64,000 nucleotides of DNA from Saprospiraceae bacterium. GTDB lineage: Bacteria > Bacteroidota > Bacteroidia > Chitinophagales > Saprospiraceae. Shown one piece after another: positions 18,578 through 27,608 of the stretch; the stretch's first letter is position 1, and each line of letters begins with the position of its first letter. A program made the translations under genes and the position numbers. Under the pieces are notes generated by a model. That model was not told the DNA's origin, did not search any database, and saw only the letters and a program-made list of their open reading frames with translations. The stretch covers positions 1-64,000 of the forward strand of contig JAGQWX010000028.1 of NCBI GenBank assembly GCA_020436935.1. Reading direction: 5' to 3'.

Positions 18578-19027
18578 TGGCTCAAATAGGAGTTACCCGC
18601 ATTTAGCAGGCATAGAGGGTCAAATGGTGGGATTTTGTAAAAAATACACAAATGCCATAAAAATGGTATAATGTCTGAATTACGATCATGTTTGAGTGTA
18701 AAAAAATTCATTCAGCACAAAAAGTAATTTGAATACACCCCTATTCACCAACATTTAATTTCAGATCATTTACATATGAATATCTTTAATATTTTTTATA
18801 TTGAATTTCAATTAATAATATTATTCATATAGCGTACTTTACAGGCCAAAACACACATAAAAAACATATTTTTACTTTAACAATTTAAGCACTTAAGAGA
18901 AGGCTAAGGGGAACATTTTCAGAATCAAAAAAAGCCTTATTATGTTTTTGGAATAAGAAATTTGCCTATTTTCGTTTTCTGCACAGATTATTTTCCTGAA
19001 AAAGTAATCAAATTCCAAAAAAGCCCT
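18578..19027. other. Intergenic regulatory region upstream of the pentose operon
   Basis: This A+T-rich gap of about 450 bp holds no convincing gene. It contains a perfect 9-bp inverted repeat, ATATGAATA at 18774-18782 and TATTCATAT at 18822-18830, with centres 48 bp apart. That spacing is larger than usual for one operator and would suit looping between two sites. No hairpin-plus-T-run terminator is seen after the GH54 gene. Confidence 0.4.
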
Positions 19028-19048
19028 TACCTTTATGTAAAATTTACA
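19028..19048 (+). promoter_or_regulatory. Promoter -7 element and palindromic operator of the pentose regulator
   Basis: TACCTTTA at 19028-19035 fits the Bacteroidota -7 box with one mismatch. It is followed at once by the palindrome TGTAAA-A-TTTACA at 19036-19048, two bases before the ATG of the regulator. Its position overlapping the transcription start suits autorepression by the Nudix-type regulator. No second copy was found in the cluster. Confidence 0.4.
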
Positions 19049-19050
19049 AT

Positions 19051-19770
19051 ATGCTCCCGGATTCAAATCGTTCGAGGACTTCTGTGAAAAATGAAGTGCA
19101 ACTTTCCACTGTTTCTGTGGACTGTGTCATATTCGGTTTAGAAGCCGATGCACTCAAAGTTTTATTGGTTCAGCACGACTCTGGTGTCATGGAAGGTCAA
19201 TGGGCTTTACCCGGTGATTACATCCGCAACGACATCGACCTTGAAAAAATGCCTGGCATGGTACTGAGCCAACTTACAGGTCTCGATAACGTATTTGTTG
19301 AGCTGTTTGACGTTATGGGCAAAGTGGACAGGGTCAGCCATCAAAGGGTAATCACAGCTGCATATTTCGCTCTGATCAACACCGAAAAATATGAGTTGAA
19401 GACAGGTTTGGGTGCGCGCGACGTCAAATGGGTAGACATCCACAATATTCCTGCCTTGATTTATGACCACAATGAAATCATAAAACGAGGACACGAAGCG
19501 CTCAAGCTCAAATTGCGACGCGAGCCCATTGGTGTCGAATTGCTGCCGAAGCTATTCACATTGACACAATTCCAGCGCATGTATGAGACCATTCTTGACA
19601 TAACACTGGACACGCGCAACTTCAGAAAAAAAATCATAAAAGAAGGCATCTTGCAGGATTCGGGACAGAAAGAAGTAAATGTACCGTACAGGGCTCCGAA
19701 TCTTTACAGCTTCGATGCAGAGAAATACGATGAATTGCGATCTCAGGGATATTTTCTAAACATTTATTAA
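19051..19770 (+). CDS. Nudix-domain transcriptional regulator (NrtR/AraR-like) of pentose use
   Basis: An N-terminal Nudix domain (about 20-150: VSVDCVIFGLEADALKVLLVQ, WALPGDYI) is followed by a winged helix-turn-helix (about 160-239: LLPKLFTLTQFQRMYETIL, NFRKKI). In NrtR-family regulators the Nudix fold binds the effector and no longer hydrolyses. In agreement, the Nudix box here is broken: the expected REXXEE glutamates are absent in the stretch after GDYI (LEKMPGMVLSQLTG). The Bacteroides arabinose regulator AraR belongs to this family. The gene is five bases upstream of xylB, so it probably controls this operon and perhaps the nearby arabinofuranosidase. The effector is not determinable; a pentose or its phosphate is likely. 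Confidence 0.88.
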   Translation: MLPDSNRSRTSVKNEVQLSTVSVDCVIFGLEADALKVLLVQHDSGVMEGQWALPGDYIRNDIDLEKMPGMVLSQLTGLDNVFVELFDVMGKVDRVSHQRVITAAYFALINTEKYELKTGLGARDVKWVDIHNIPALIYDHNEIIKRGHEALKLKLRREPIGVELLPKLFTLTQFQRMYETILDITLDTRNFRKKIIKEGILQDSGQKEVNVPYRAPNLYSFDAEKYDELRSQGYFLNIY

Positions 19771-19775
19771 TCAAT

Positions 19776-21245
19776 ATGGCAAACTATTTTTTAGGGCTTG
19801 ATTTGGGAAGCTCTTCTATAAAATGCGCCATCGTAGATGAGCATGGCAATACTGTTGGCAATGGAAAATTCCCTGCCAACGAAATGGCCATCGCATCTCC
19901 TTATGCAGGCTGGGCAGAACAACACCCTGACGATTGGTGGACCAATATTCTCGAGGCCATTCAGCTGGCTTTGGTAGATGCTCCTGCCGTAAAGGCTTCC
20001 GATATCAAAAGCATAGGTATTTCATATCAAATGCATGGTCTGGTCATCGTAGACCAGGATGGAAAACCTCTGAGACCATCCATCATCTGGTGCGACAGCA
20101 GGGCTGTAGGTATCGGCAACGATGCCTTTGAAAGCATTGGCCCTTCATTTTGTCTGGACCATTGTCTCAATTCTCCGGCTAATTTTACAGCCTCAAAGCT
20201 CAAATGGGTCAAAGAAAATGAACCTGAAACCTATAGCAAGATTTACAAGGCTATGCTTCCTGGCGATTACATTGCCTATAAGATGTCAGGTAAATTCACT
20301 ACGTCTATCTCCGGTTTGTCAGAAGGCATTTTCTGGGATTTCAAAAATGAAAAAGTAGCTACAGAACTGATGGAGGGCATGGGCCTGGATGCCGGACTTC
20401 TACCCGAAGTCTTCGGAAGTTTTGAACCATCATGCATCACAGATGATACATTTGAAACAACAACAGGCATAAAAGCAGGTACACCCATTTCATACAGGGC
20501 GGGTGATCAGCCCAATAATGCCCTGGCACTGGCAGTACTCGAAGATGGAGAAGCTGCCGGAACAGGCGGAACATCAGGCGTTGTATACGCAGTCAGCAAA
20601 TCCGTTGATCCCGACAAACAATCAAGGGTCAATTGTTTTGCTCACGTCAATCACAGCGCCCAGGACCCACACATTGGTACACTTTTGTGCATCAATGGGA
20701 CGGGAATACTCTACAATTGGCTGAGGACCAATTTTTACATGGATAAGACATATCCCGAATTGGAGCAACTTGCATCCGCCATCGTTCCGGGCGCAGATGG
20801 AGTGCGCGTGTACTCATTCGGTAATGGTGCAGAGCGAATGCTGGGCAACAGCAATCCGGGAGCTAAAATATCGGGCGTAGATTTCAACAGACACAATCGT
20901 CAGCACATCCTCAGAGCCGGCCTCGAAGGCATAGCATTTGCTTTTGCATACGGCCTGGAGGTGATGAAAGAGATGGGCATTGAAGTCAAAAAGATGAAGG
21001 TAGGTGACGACAATTTGTTTCAGTCGGCTGTTTTCGGACAAACACTTGCGGATGTTGCAGGCGTTGCCATTGAGGTTTACCATACCAACGGAGCAGCAGG
21101 TGCAGCAAAAGGCAGTGCTTTTGGTGCAGGATATTTCGATAATCTCAAGGAGGCTGTCAGCAATATCCATAAGGTCAATGAGTATGTTCCTGCGGATAAT
21201 CAGGCGATTCTATCAGTTTTTGAAGATTGGAAAAAAGGTTTATAA
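19776..21245 (+). CDS. xylB: Xylulokinase
   Basis: This FGGY-family kinase phosphorylates D-xylulose to D-xylulose 5-phosphate. The N-terminal phosphate loop is GLDLGSSSIKCAIVD (residues 7-21), the substrate region SYQMHGLV includes His87, WCDSRA is typical, and the catalytic base is D244 in RAGDQPNNALA. The C-terminal ATP domain shows GGTSGVVY and NGTGILYNW, and later GAAGAAKGSAFGAG. The length of 489 residues is normal. The gene sits between the Nudix regulator (5-bp gap) and xylA (21-bp gap) and is clearly in one operon with them. Its product feeds the pentose phosphate pathway. Confidence 0.96.
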   Translation: MANYFLGLDLGSSSIKCAIVDEHGNTVGNGKFPANEMAIASPYAGWAEQHPDDWWTNILEAIQLALVDAPAVKASDIKSIGISYQMHGLVIVDQDGKPLRPSIIWCDSRAVGIGNDAFESIGPSFCLDHCLNSPANFTASKLKWVKENEPETYSKIYKAMLPGDYIAYKMSGKFTTSISGLSEGIFWDFKNEKVATELMEGMGLDAGLLPEVFGSFEPSCITDDTFETTTGIKAGTPISYRAGDQPNNALALAVLEDGEAAGTGGTSGVVYAVSKSVDPDKQSRVNCFAHVNHSAQDPHIGTLLCINGTGILYNWLRTNFYMDKTYPELEQLASAIVPGADGVRVYSFGNGAERMLGNSNPGAKISGVDFNRHNRQHILRAGLEGIAFAFAYGLEVMKEMGIEVKKMKVGDDNLFQSAVFGQTLADVAGVAIEVYHTNGAAGAAKGSAFGAGYFDNLKEAVSNIHKVNEYVPADNQAILSVFEDWKKGL

Positions 21246-21266
21246 ATATTTATAAAAAATTTTAAA

Positions 21267-22595
21267 ATGAGTATTTTACTTGGTAAACAAGAATATTTCA
21301 AAGGAATTGGAAAAATAGCTTTTGAAGGCAAAGGCTCTAAAAATCCCCTGGCATTTAAATACTACGATGCAGAGCAGGTAGTAAGGGGTAAAAAAATGAA
21401 AGACCACCTCAAATTTGCTGCTGCATGGTGGCACACACTTTGTGGAGGCGGTGGTGATCCATTTGGTTCTGCAACCAGGCCTATGCCATGGCTTGAAGCT
21501 TCTGATGCCATCGAAAGGGCAAAAGACAAAGCAGATGCGGCATTTGAATTCATGACCAAAATCGGTATCGATTATTTCTGTTTTCACGATTATGACCTGG
21601 TAGACGAAGGATCAACCGTTGCAGAATCTGAAAAAAGATTGCAGGCGATCACTGACTACATCAAGGAAAAACAAGGTGAAACCGGTATCAAGTTGCTTTG
21701 GGGAACAGCCAATATGTTTTCTAACCCACGTTACATGAATGGTGCAGCATCAAATCCAAATTTTGATGTTGTGGCTCATTGTGGTGTTCAGGTGAAAAAT
21801 GCAATTGACGCAACGATCAAACTTGGTGGTACAGGATATGTATTTTGGGGAGGTAGAGAAGGATATATGTCTTTGCTCAATACCGATATGAAAAGAGAAA
21901 AGGACCATATCGCCCGATTCTTTACAATGGCCAGAGATTATGCCCGCAAGAATGGTTTTGAAGGTACTTTCTTCATTGAGCCTAAGCCAATGGAACCTTC
22001 TAAACACCAATATGATTTCGACGCAGAAACAAGCATCGGATTTTTGAGAGAGCACGGTCTTCTTGGAGATTTCCAGCTCAACATCGAGGTAAACCACGCT
22101 ACATTGGCAAGCCATACTTTCCAGCACGAGCTACAGGCATCTATCGATGCAGGTGTTTTGGGTAGCATCGACGCCAACAGAGGAGATTACCAGAATGGCT
22201 GGGATACCGATCAGTTCCCTATCGACTTGTACGAATTGGTAGAAGCTATGTTGGTTTTGGCTCCTTGGGAAGGATTCAAGGACGGAGGTATCAACTTTGA
22301 TGCTAAAGTCAGAAGAAACTCAACAGATCCAGATGATCTCTTCATCGCTCATATTTCAGGAATGGATGCATTTGCAAGAGCTTTATTGGTTGCAGATGCC
22401 ATCATCCAGGATTCTCCGTACAACAGTATGAGAACCAACAGGTACAGTTCATTTGACAACGGCAATGGCAAGAAATTCGAAACTGGTGCCATGAGTCTTG
22501 AAGAATTGTATGAAATCGGCAAAAACTCCGGTGAACCACAACAAATCAGTGGCAAACAAGAGCGCTTCGAACAAATCATCAATGATTATATCTAA
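21267..22595 (+). CDS. xylA: Xylose isomerase
   Basis: The enzyme converts D-xylose to D-xylulose with two divalent metal ions. It is 442 residues, the usual size of the longer group II enzymes. The signatures are [14 protein letters not shown] near residue 50, [12 protein letters not shown] with the catalytic histidine, [10 protein letters not shown], and the metal ligands in [18 protein letters not shown] and [11 protein letters not shown]. Later [19 protein letters not shown] holds further metal-binding residues. It is the last gene of the regulator-xylB-xylA operon and is followed by a strong intrinsic terminator. No xylose transporter gene is visible in the window. Confidence 0.98.
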   Translation: MSILLGKQEYFKGIGKIAFEGKGSKNPLAFKYYDAEQVVRGKKMKDHLKFAAAWWHTLCGGGGDPFGSATRPMPWLEASDAIERAKDKADAAFEFMTKIGIDYFCFHDYDLVDEGSTVAESEKRLQAITDYIKEKQGETGIKLLWGTANMFSNPRYMNGAASNPNFDVVAHCGVQVKNAIDATIKLGGTGYVFWGGREGYMSLLNTDMKREKDHIARFFTMARDYARKNGFEGTFFIEPKPMEPSKHQYDFDAETSIGFLREHGLLGDFQLNIEVNHATLASHTFQHELQASIDAGVLGSIDANRGDYQNGWDTDQFPIDLYELVEAMLVLAPWEGFKDGGINFDAKVRRNSTDPDDLFIAHISGMDAFARALLVADAIIQDSPYNSMRTNRYSSFDNGNGKKFETGAMSLEELYEIGKNSGEPQQISGKQERFEQIINDYI

Positions 22596-22623
22596 CGGTA
22601 ACTTTTAGTATCCAGACATCATG

Positions 22624-22657
22624 AGGGAGATTGTTTCTAAACAGTCTCCCTTTTTTT
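22624..22657 (+). terminator. Intrinsic terminator after xylA
   Basis: GGGAGA at 22625-22630 pairs with TCTCCC at 22645-22650, and the stem is extended by TGTTT/AAACA around a short loop. Seven T residues follow at once. It closes the pentose operon. Confidence 0.9.
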
Positions 22658-22767
22658 ATACCCACAGCTTTGCTTCTGCAGCTATATTCAAATATCCATC
22701 ATCACTGGTGAAAATTCCATGAATCATTTTACCTTTCCGGTATTAATTGAAGGGAACATTATCATTG

Positions 22768-23343
22768 ATGAAATCATTATTCGTTTTTGCTGCTTGCTGT
22801 ATGACCATATTGAGTTACGGACAGGAGCTCCCATTTAGAGAAATACCTGCACCTCCGTCGACTTATTCTGCCAATACCGTCCTGCTTCGTTCTATACAAG
22901 GCCTTGGATTCAGATATTATTGGGCTACAGAAGGTCTCAGGGATGTAGATTTAGCTTTCAAGCCTTCTGAAGACGGCAGGACTACCAGAGAGACCCTCGA
23001 ACATATTCATGGCTTATGCGGTGTCATTGCAAATGCGGTAGTTTCCAAACCCAATACCAGCTCTTCTTCTGCTGACATGTCATTTTCAGACTTACGTAAA
23101 GAAACACTACTCAGGCTCAAGGAAGCTGCTGATGTACTGGAGAAGGATGCAACGGACTTTTCAACTCAAAAAATCATCTTTGTGTCAGACAGGGGAAACA
23201 GTGAATTTCCCATGTGGAACCTGTTCAACGGGCCCCTTGAAGATGCGGTTTGGCACGTCGGTCAAATCATCACTTTCAGAAGATCCAGCGGCAATCCGTA
23301 CAACTCAAAAGCCAGCGTTTTTACAGGAAAAGTGAGAGATTAA
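22768..23343 (+). CDS. Secreted DinB-like protein
   Basis: The ATG at 22768 starts a signal peptide (MKSLFVFAACCMTILSYGQ); the frame is open 21 bases earlier from a TTG that I consider less likely. The mature part of about 170 residues looks like a DinB/DfsB-type four-helix bundle: LRSIQGLGFRYYWATEGL, then LEHIHGLCGVI, then AVWHVGQIITFRRSSGNP near the C terminus. The histidines in LEHIHG and WHVGQ could form the metal site of the family. DinB proteins often bind zinc or nickel and some act as thiol-dependent transferases, but an exported form has no assigned role. It stands alone between the xylA terminator and rpsT. Confidence 0.7.
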   Translation: MKSLFVFAACCMTILSYGQELPFREIPAPPSTYSANTVLLRSIQGLGFRYYWATEGLRDVDLAFKPSEDGRTTRETLEHIHGLCGVIANAVVSKPNTSSSSADMSFSDLRKETLLRLKEAADVLEKDATDFSTQKIIFVSDRGNSEFPMWNLFNGPLEDAVWHVGQIITFRRSSGNPYNSKASVFTGKVRD

Positions 23344-23438
23344 AGGGTCAACCCCCGCTTTAACAGGATTTTAAGGCGCATTTAGCTCAAAAATCTCAGG
23401 AAAATCAATGAAAAATTTTTATTTTTTATAAACAATTG

Positions 23439-23446
23439 TATCTTTG
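23439..23446 (+). promoter_or_regulatory. Bacteroidota -7 promoter element of rpsT
   Basis: TATCTTTG matches the TAnnTTTG consensus exactly and lies 23 bases before the rpsT ATG, preceded by a T/A-rich stretch without a clear TTG box. Confidence 0.55.
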
Positions 23447-23469
23447 CAGTCCAAAATTAAAATCAGACA

Positions 23470-23721
23470 ATGGCAAATCATAAATCTGCTAAGAAAAGGA
23501 TCAGACAGAATGCAATCATAAGGTTGAGAAACAGATATTACAAAAAATCTGCAAGAACCGCTATTGCAAAATTGAGATCAATGACTGACAAGGAAGAAGC
23601 TACAGCTTACATGCCAAAGGTTATTTCTATGATCGACAAGTTGGCCAAAGGAAATACATGGCATAAAAACAAAGCTTCCAACCTGAAGAGCAAGTTGATG
23701 AAGCGCATCGCCGGTCTGTAA
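23470..23721 (+). CDS. rpsT: 30S ribosomal protein S20
   Basis: This small basic protein of 83 residues binds 16S rRNA early in assembly of the small subunit. The sequence shows the family's start [16 protein letters not shown], a middle region [16 protein letters not shown], and the C-terminal [18 protein letters not shown]. The ATG at 23470 is preceded by a strong -7 box. The gene is monocistronic, with a terminator about 50 bases after the stop. Length and composition are normal for S20. Confidence 0.98.
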   Translation: MANHKSAKKRIRQNAIIRLRNRYYKKSARTAIAKLRSMTDKEEATAYMPKVISMIDKLAKGNTWHKNKASNLKSKLMKRIAGL

Positions 23722-23773
23722 TTTCATCCGGAAAGTTTTCGATATACACATATACAAGTTAGTCAGATATACG

Positions 23774-23805
23774 AGGTAGTCTTCCATAAGGCTACCTTTT
23801 TTTTT
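23774..23805 (+). terminator. Intrinsic terminator after rpsT
   Basis: AGGTAG at 23774-23779 pairs with CTACCT at 23792-23797, with CTT/AAG extending the stem round a four-base loop. A run of nine T residues follows. Confidence 0.88.
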
Positions 23806-23853
23806 GCCCCATAGCCAAAATACCATCCCTTATTTATCTTTTGGAAATCCGTC

Positions 23854-24579
23854 TTATTGAATCACCTGACGGATGATGTCCAAAGACTTCAGTGGCTTGA
23901 ATCCCGGGATATGCAGCTGGTAATATTTTAAGAGCATGTCCATCAGCGCATTGCGTTCTGCCAGCTTGAAGCCTCTGATCCCCTCCCCTGATTCATTTTG
24001 AGCAAGTAATTGGTAAAGCAGCGTACTTTCCTTCTCAATCAATACATGTCTTGCATCAAAGACCACAGGAACAAAGCTCCCGGACAGCATATCAAAGAAT
24101 GTTTGTTTGCCTTCAACATAATTGGTATGAGGATAAAAGCCGCTCCACTGCGTTAATGCCAGCATAAAGGAAAGATGGTAGTACTGCAGTCCGCCTTCTC
24201 TTTCGTCCAATCCAACAAACCATTGCATGAGAAATTCAAACAAATCTGGCTGAGCTTCGTGCTCCCTGATGGTATTACGGCTGAGTTCCAGCATAAAAGT
24301 ACCGATGGAAGATCTGATGATGTCGCTGGAAATCTTCTGGTAAAAATGATGCAGGTGGCATTCCTTGATGCGTTGGATCTGTTCGGCATTTTTTTCATAA
24401 AACACAATGTCCACCAGATTCATGACTTGCATAAGATTCGTCATCGCCCTGTTGTTTTTACTGCTGCTCACGATGAATGATCTCAGGCCGTGGCTTTCCG
24501 TGAAAACATCACAAATGATGGAGTTTTCTGAATATTTCAATGTCCTGAAAATCATTCCTCTGGTACTTACTAAGGCCAT
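23854..24579 (-). CDS. recO: DNA repair protein RecO
   Basis: RecO helps load RecA on SSB-coated gaps and anneals single strands in the RecFOR pathway. The N-terminal OB fold is recognisable in STRGMIFRTLKYSENSIICDVFTESHGLRSFIV. The rest is the helical C-terminal region, with no four-cysteine zinc motif visible, as is common in Bacteroidota RecO. The length of 241 residues is typical. The start ATG is at 24579. A small conserved gene lies 15 bases upstream on the same strand and is likely in the same transcript. Confidence 0.9.
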   Translation of the reverse strand: MALVSTRGMIFRTLKYSENSIICDVFTESHGLRSFIVSSSKNNRAMTNLMQVMNLVDIVFYEKNAEQIQRIKECHLHHFYQKISSDIIRSSIGTFMLELSRNTIREHEAQPDLFEFLMQWFVGLDEREGGLQYYHLSFMLALTQWSGFYPHTNYVEGKQTFFDMLSGSFVPVVFDARHVLIEKESTLLYQLLAQNESGEGIRGFKLAERNALMDMLLKYYQLHIPGFKPLKSLDIIRQVIQ

Positions 24580-24594
24580 AACTGTCTTATTTTC

Positions 24595-24933
24595 TTAGAA
24601 TTCCCAGCCCTCAATCGGGGGGCCTGAATCAAATCTTCTTTTGGTCCTGACCCGCTCCAGCTGTCTATAGTAGATCAAAAGTCCGAGGCTTTGGTCGAGC
24701 GGCACCTGGTGCGTGATGCGCATGGCGGCATTGATTTGTGACTCCGGTACATCCAGACGATAAAGATAGGATAAGAGCAGGTCTCTGTCGGTCTCCAGCA
24801 GCGATTTGACCCTCTGACAAATCATGTAGATGAGATTATCCTCCGAAGGTACATCCTCAATGTGCATCGTCAGGTCTTTTCCGACCAGTTCGATCAGCGC
24901 CTTTCTTTCTTCTAAATCTGTCGTTTGAGTCAT
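24595..24933 (-). CDS. Conserved hypothetical protein upstream of recO
   Basis: The ATG at 24933 gives a protein of 112 residues; an upstream in-frame codon would add 14 unrelated residues. The sequence is acidic in its N-terminal half (KDLTMHIEDVPSEDNLIYMI), then has a helical region (LLETDRDLLLSYLYRLDVPESQINAAM) and a conserved-looking middle (DQSLGLLIYYRQLERVRTKRRF). No signal peptide or membrane segment is seen. It lies 15 bases upstream of recO on the same strand. I know no function for it; its position makes a link with recombination repair possible but unproven. Confidence 0.7.
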   Translation of the reverse strand: MTQTTDLEERKALIELVGKDLTMHIEDVPSEDNLIYMICQRVKSLLETDRDLLLSYLYRLDVPESQINAAMRITHQVPLDQSLGLLIYYRQLERVRTKRRFDSGPPIEGWEF

Positions 24934-25022
24934 TGATACAAAGTTAAGCCTTATACGGCTGTAAAAAGCGTACAATCGGGATAAAAGCTAAATTCAGAAA
25001 TTTAATAACGATTCGCCAGCGA

Positions 25023-26546
25023 TTAGACGCCAACGAGTTTGCCGATCTCCTCAATGTATTGTCTGGAGTTGGACAACCTTGGGACTTTATGTTGGCCTCC
25101 TGACTTCCCTTTGGACTGCAGCCATTTTACAAATGTTCCTCTGGGCAAAATATTTACCTTAAGATTATCAAGGGCTATGTCCATGTAACGCTTCGCCTCG
25201 TAATCAGAATTGACCGATTGCAGATACTGATCCAGCTTAATTTCGAAAATCTTAATGTCGATGGGCGGTTTCTCAAACTCAATCATCCACTCGTGTCCTC
25301 CCTTTTTATTGCCTTCAAGGAATCTTGGTCCGACTGTATATTCTGAAACAATACAACCGAATTCTTCACAAGCCATTTTTAATGCCTGATCGGTATTGCT
25401 GATCATGACCTCTTCTCCAAAAACATTGATAAAATGTTTGGTTCTGCCTGTCACCTTCAGTCTATATGGCTTTGTTGAGGTGAATTTTACAGTATCTCCC
25501 GGCATATACCTCCACAATCCGCTGGATGTTGAGATAACTATCGCATAATTTTTTCCAGCAATGACACCTTCCAGAGGTACTGTATTCTCATGGTTGTGAT
25601 CCACATCATCAATGGGAAGGAATTCATAAAAAATCTCATTGTTGGTCAAAAGAAGCATTCCATTGGCTGGATTGGAACTGTCCTGCACAGCAAAGAAACC
25701 CTCAGAAGCATTATAGGCCTCCAGGTAGTGGAAATCATCCTTTGGAATGTATTTCTCAAAAATTTTCTTGTATGGCTCAAAGCCCACTCCCCCATGGATA
25801 TAGGTCGAGACATTGGGCCAGATCTCCAGCATATTATCAAATCCGGTTTCTTCCAGCATGCGCTCGAACAACACAATGGTCCACGTAGGCACACCCCCAA
25901 AAAGGACGATGTCCTCATGCAACAACTGTTTGCTCATTTTAGCTATTTTCTCGTCCCAGTTGGGCATCAGCGCTATTTCCTTATCCGGAGCCATAAACGG
26001 TTTGCCAACAGCAGGCATGCGATCAAACATGATGGCCGAAACATCGCCAATGACAGCATCAGGAAATTCACTCAGCTTAGAAAGTGAGCCACACATGGTA
26101 AGATTCTTGCCCTGAAAAGAATTGCAATCAGGCATGAGGTCATACATAATGGTAGAAGTATCCCAGCTGGATGATATGAGGTTGTTCATATAAAATTCGT
26201 CGGTAATCGGGAGGTACTTGGATTTGTCAGAAGTGGTACCAGATGACTTGGCAAACCACTTGACCTTTCCGGGCCACAACACATCTGCTTCTCCCAGCAT
26301 CATTCTCCTGATGTAAGGCTGGAGTTCCTCATAGGTTACGATGGGCACATTTCTTTTGAATGTCTCATAGTCACTTATGTTTTTAAAGCCAAACTTGTTT
26401 CCGTATGAGGTATGCTCTGCCCGCTCCATAAAATCAGAAAGGATGGTATGCTGTAGGGCAACTCCCTCATTTCTGATTTTGTCGAGTCTTTTCATCCTGA
26501 TATACAGGAAGAGGCGCATTATCTTATTAAAATTGGCTTTAAGCAT
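25023..26546 (-). CDS. GH3-family acyl-adenylating protein
   Basis: GH3 proteins use ATP to activate carboxylic acids and, in plants, couple auxin or jasmonate to amino acids. The protein is 507 residues, the normal length in Bacteroidota. Family motifs include the AMP-binding loop WFAKSSGTTSDKSKYLPIT near residue 100, LFGGVPTWTIVLFERM, YNASEGFFAVQ, and TVKFTSTKPYRLKVTGRTKHFINVFGEEV near the hinge. The start is the ATG at 26546. The gene stands alone, with 90 bases to the next stop downstream. The bacterial substrate is unknown. Confidence 0.92.
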   Translation of the reverse strand: MLKANFNKIMRLFLYIRMKRLDKIRNEGVALQHTILSDFMERAEHTSYGNKFGFKNISDYETFKRNVPIVTYEELQPYIRRMMLGEADVLWPGKVKWFAKSSGTTSDKSKYLPITDEFYMNNLISSSWDTSTIMYDLMPDCNSFQGKNLTMCGSLSKLSEFPDAVIGDVSAIMFDRMPAVGKPFMAPDKEIALMPNWDEKIAKMSKQLLHEDIVLFGGVPTWTIVLFERMLEETGFDNMLEIWPNVSTYIHGGVGFEPYKKIFEKYIPKDDFHYLEAYNASEGFFAVQDSSNPANGMLLLTNNEIFYEFLPIDDVDHNHENTVPLEGVIAGKNYAIVISTSSGLWRYMPGDTVKFTSTKPYRLKVTGRTKHFINVFGEEVMISNTDQALKMACEEFGCIVSEYTVGPRFLEGNKKGGHEWMIEFEKPPIDIKIFEIKLDQYLQSVNSDYEAKRYMDIALDNLKVNILPRGTFVKWLQSKGKSGGQHKVPRLSNSRQYIEEIGKLVGV

Positions 26547-26674
26547 AAGTGGTTACAAATTGATGCAATAATACTAAAAATTGAACAACGATTAGTTAAA
26601 TTGATTTGTTGAAAATCAAAACGCATCAAATTGAAAAACAATATAATAGGAAAGCTAAAGAATCAAAAAACCGA

Positions 26675-27244
26675 TTAAAATTTCACGCCGACCTTCAATG
26701 TGTAAAAGTTTATTATGGTTTCCGGTTTTTCATAATAGAGATTCAAAATGCCGTGTTCGTACTCCAACTCAACAAATAAGGCATAAATATTGAGACCAAT
26801 GCCTGTTGCTGCACCAAGAAATCCATCGTTGATCTGGTATTCTGTTGGCTTCAAAAAGTCATTGTTGTAATTGAGAACAATGTCAAAAGACGCCTGAAGC
26901 TTGCTCGAAACAAAGACCTTTTCATTGCCAAAAAGCTTGAAACCCAGTCCGGTTCGTCCTTTAAAAAATGAAAATTTTTCTCCTTTCGTAATGCTGATGG
27001 TTTCTTGTGACATGAGGTCAAACTTACCGTATTCTCCACTCAGCATGAAGTACAATCCTCCATCGTTGAGCCTTGCGTCCAATCCGACAAGATAACCAGA
27101 CTGGTACTGCCCTTCTTTGCTGACTATAGGGTCATGCGTTTTTCCCACTGTTACACCTGAATAAAAAGTTGCACCGGCCTCTTGCGAATGGGCTTGCCAT
27201 AGACAAAATATAACCGCAAGTACAGGTAATATTGTTCTTTTCAC
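26675..27244 (-). CDS. Small outer-membrane beta-barrel protein
   Basis: The protein starts with GTG at 27244 and a signal peptide (MKRTILPVLAVIFCLWQAHS, then Q). The mature 168 residues alternate polar and hydrophobic residues in eight or so strands (GLYFMLSGEYGKFDL, GLGFKLFGNEKVFVSSKLQ, GIGLNIYALFVELEYEHG) and end with a strand finishing in F (FYTLKVGVKF), the usual outer-membrane insertion signal. It fits the small OmpX/PorT-like barrel class. No enzymatic motif is present. The gene is monocistronic. Its role is unknown. Confidence 0.72.
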   Translation of the reverse strand: MKRTILPVLAVIFCLWQAHSQEAGATFYSGVTVGKTHDPIVSKEGQYQSGYLVGLDARLNDGGLYFMLSGEYGKFDLMSQETISITKGEKFSFFKGRTGLGFKLFGNEKVFVSSKLQASFDIVLNYNNDFLKPTEYQINDGFLGAATGIGLNIYALFVELEYEHGILNLYYEKPETIINFYTLKVGVKF

Positions 27245-27532
27245 CAGTTTTTCTGTATTTAAGTGTTTCAGTTTTTGAGGGATGACAGAGGGCCAAGCTG
27301 TGCGTTAAAAGCACCGTTGGTATAAAAATAAAAAAGTATCCTAGTTTGCATAGAATAATGTCCAATAACTATACCAAAAGTGAATTTAATTCAGATATAA
27401 TTTTTTATCATCTGAACTGGTATGGTTATCAGATATTTGAGTCAACGCACAAAATTCTGTATAAGTTCAAAGGACAAAGATATTTCAAAGCTTTCGCAAT
27501 AATACCAGTGAATACCCTCGAAATGAATCCAT
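27245..27532. other. Intergenic region without a supported gene
   Basis: Nothing convincing is seen between the start of the barrel gene and the YceI terminator. A 62-codon frame exists here on the plus strand, but it lacks a ribosome binding site, promoter and protein-like composition. Confidence 0.4.
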
Positions 27533-27566
27533 AAAAAAAGGGCCTCATCTTGCGGATGAAGCCCTT
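27533..27566 (-). terminator. Intrinsic terminator after the YceI gene
   Basis: Read on the minus strand, GGGC-T-TCATC pairs with GATGA-G-GCCC around a five-base loop and is followed by seven T residues (the A run at 27533-27539 on the plus strand). It closes the YceI gene. Confidence 0.9.
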
Positions 27567-27608
27567 ACTAAATGTTTTATAATTCAGAATTTTACTTCCT
27601 GGTCTGTA

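Noticed and set aside
27346-27534. A 62-codon frame between the barrel gene and the YceI terminator
   Set aside because: No promoter, no signal, and composition like random A+T-rich DNA.
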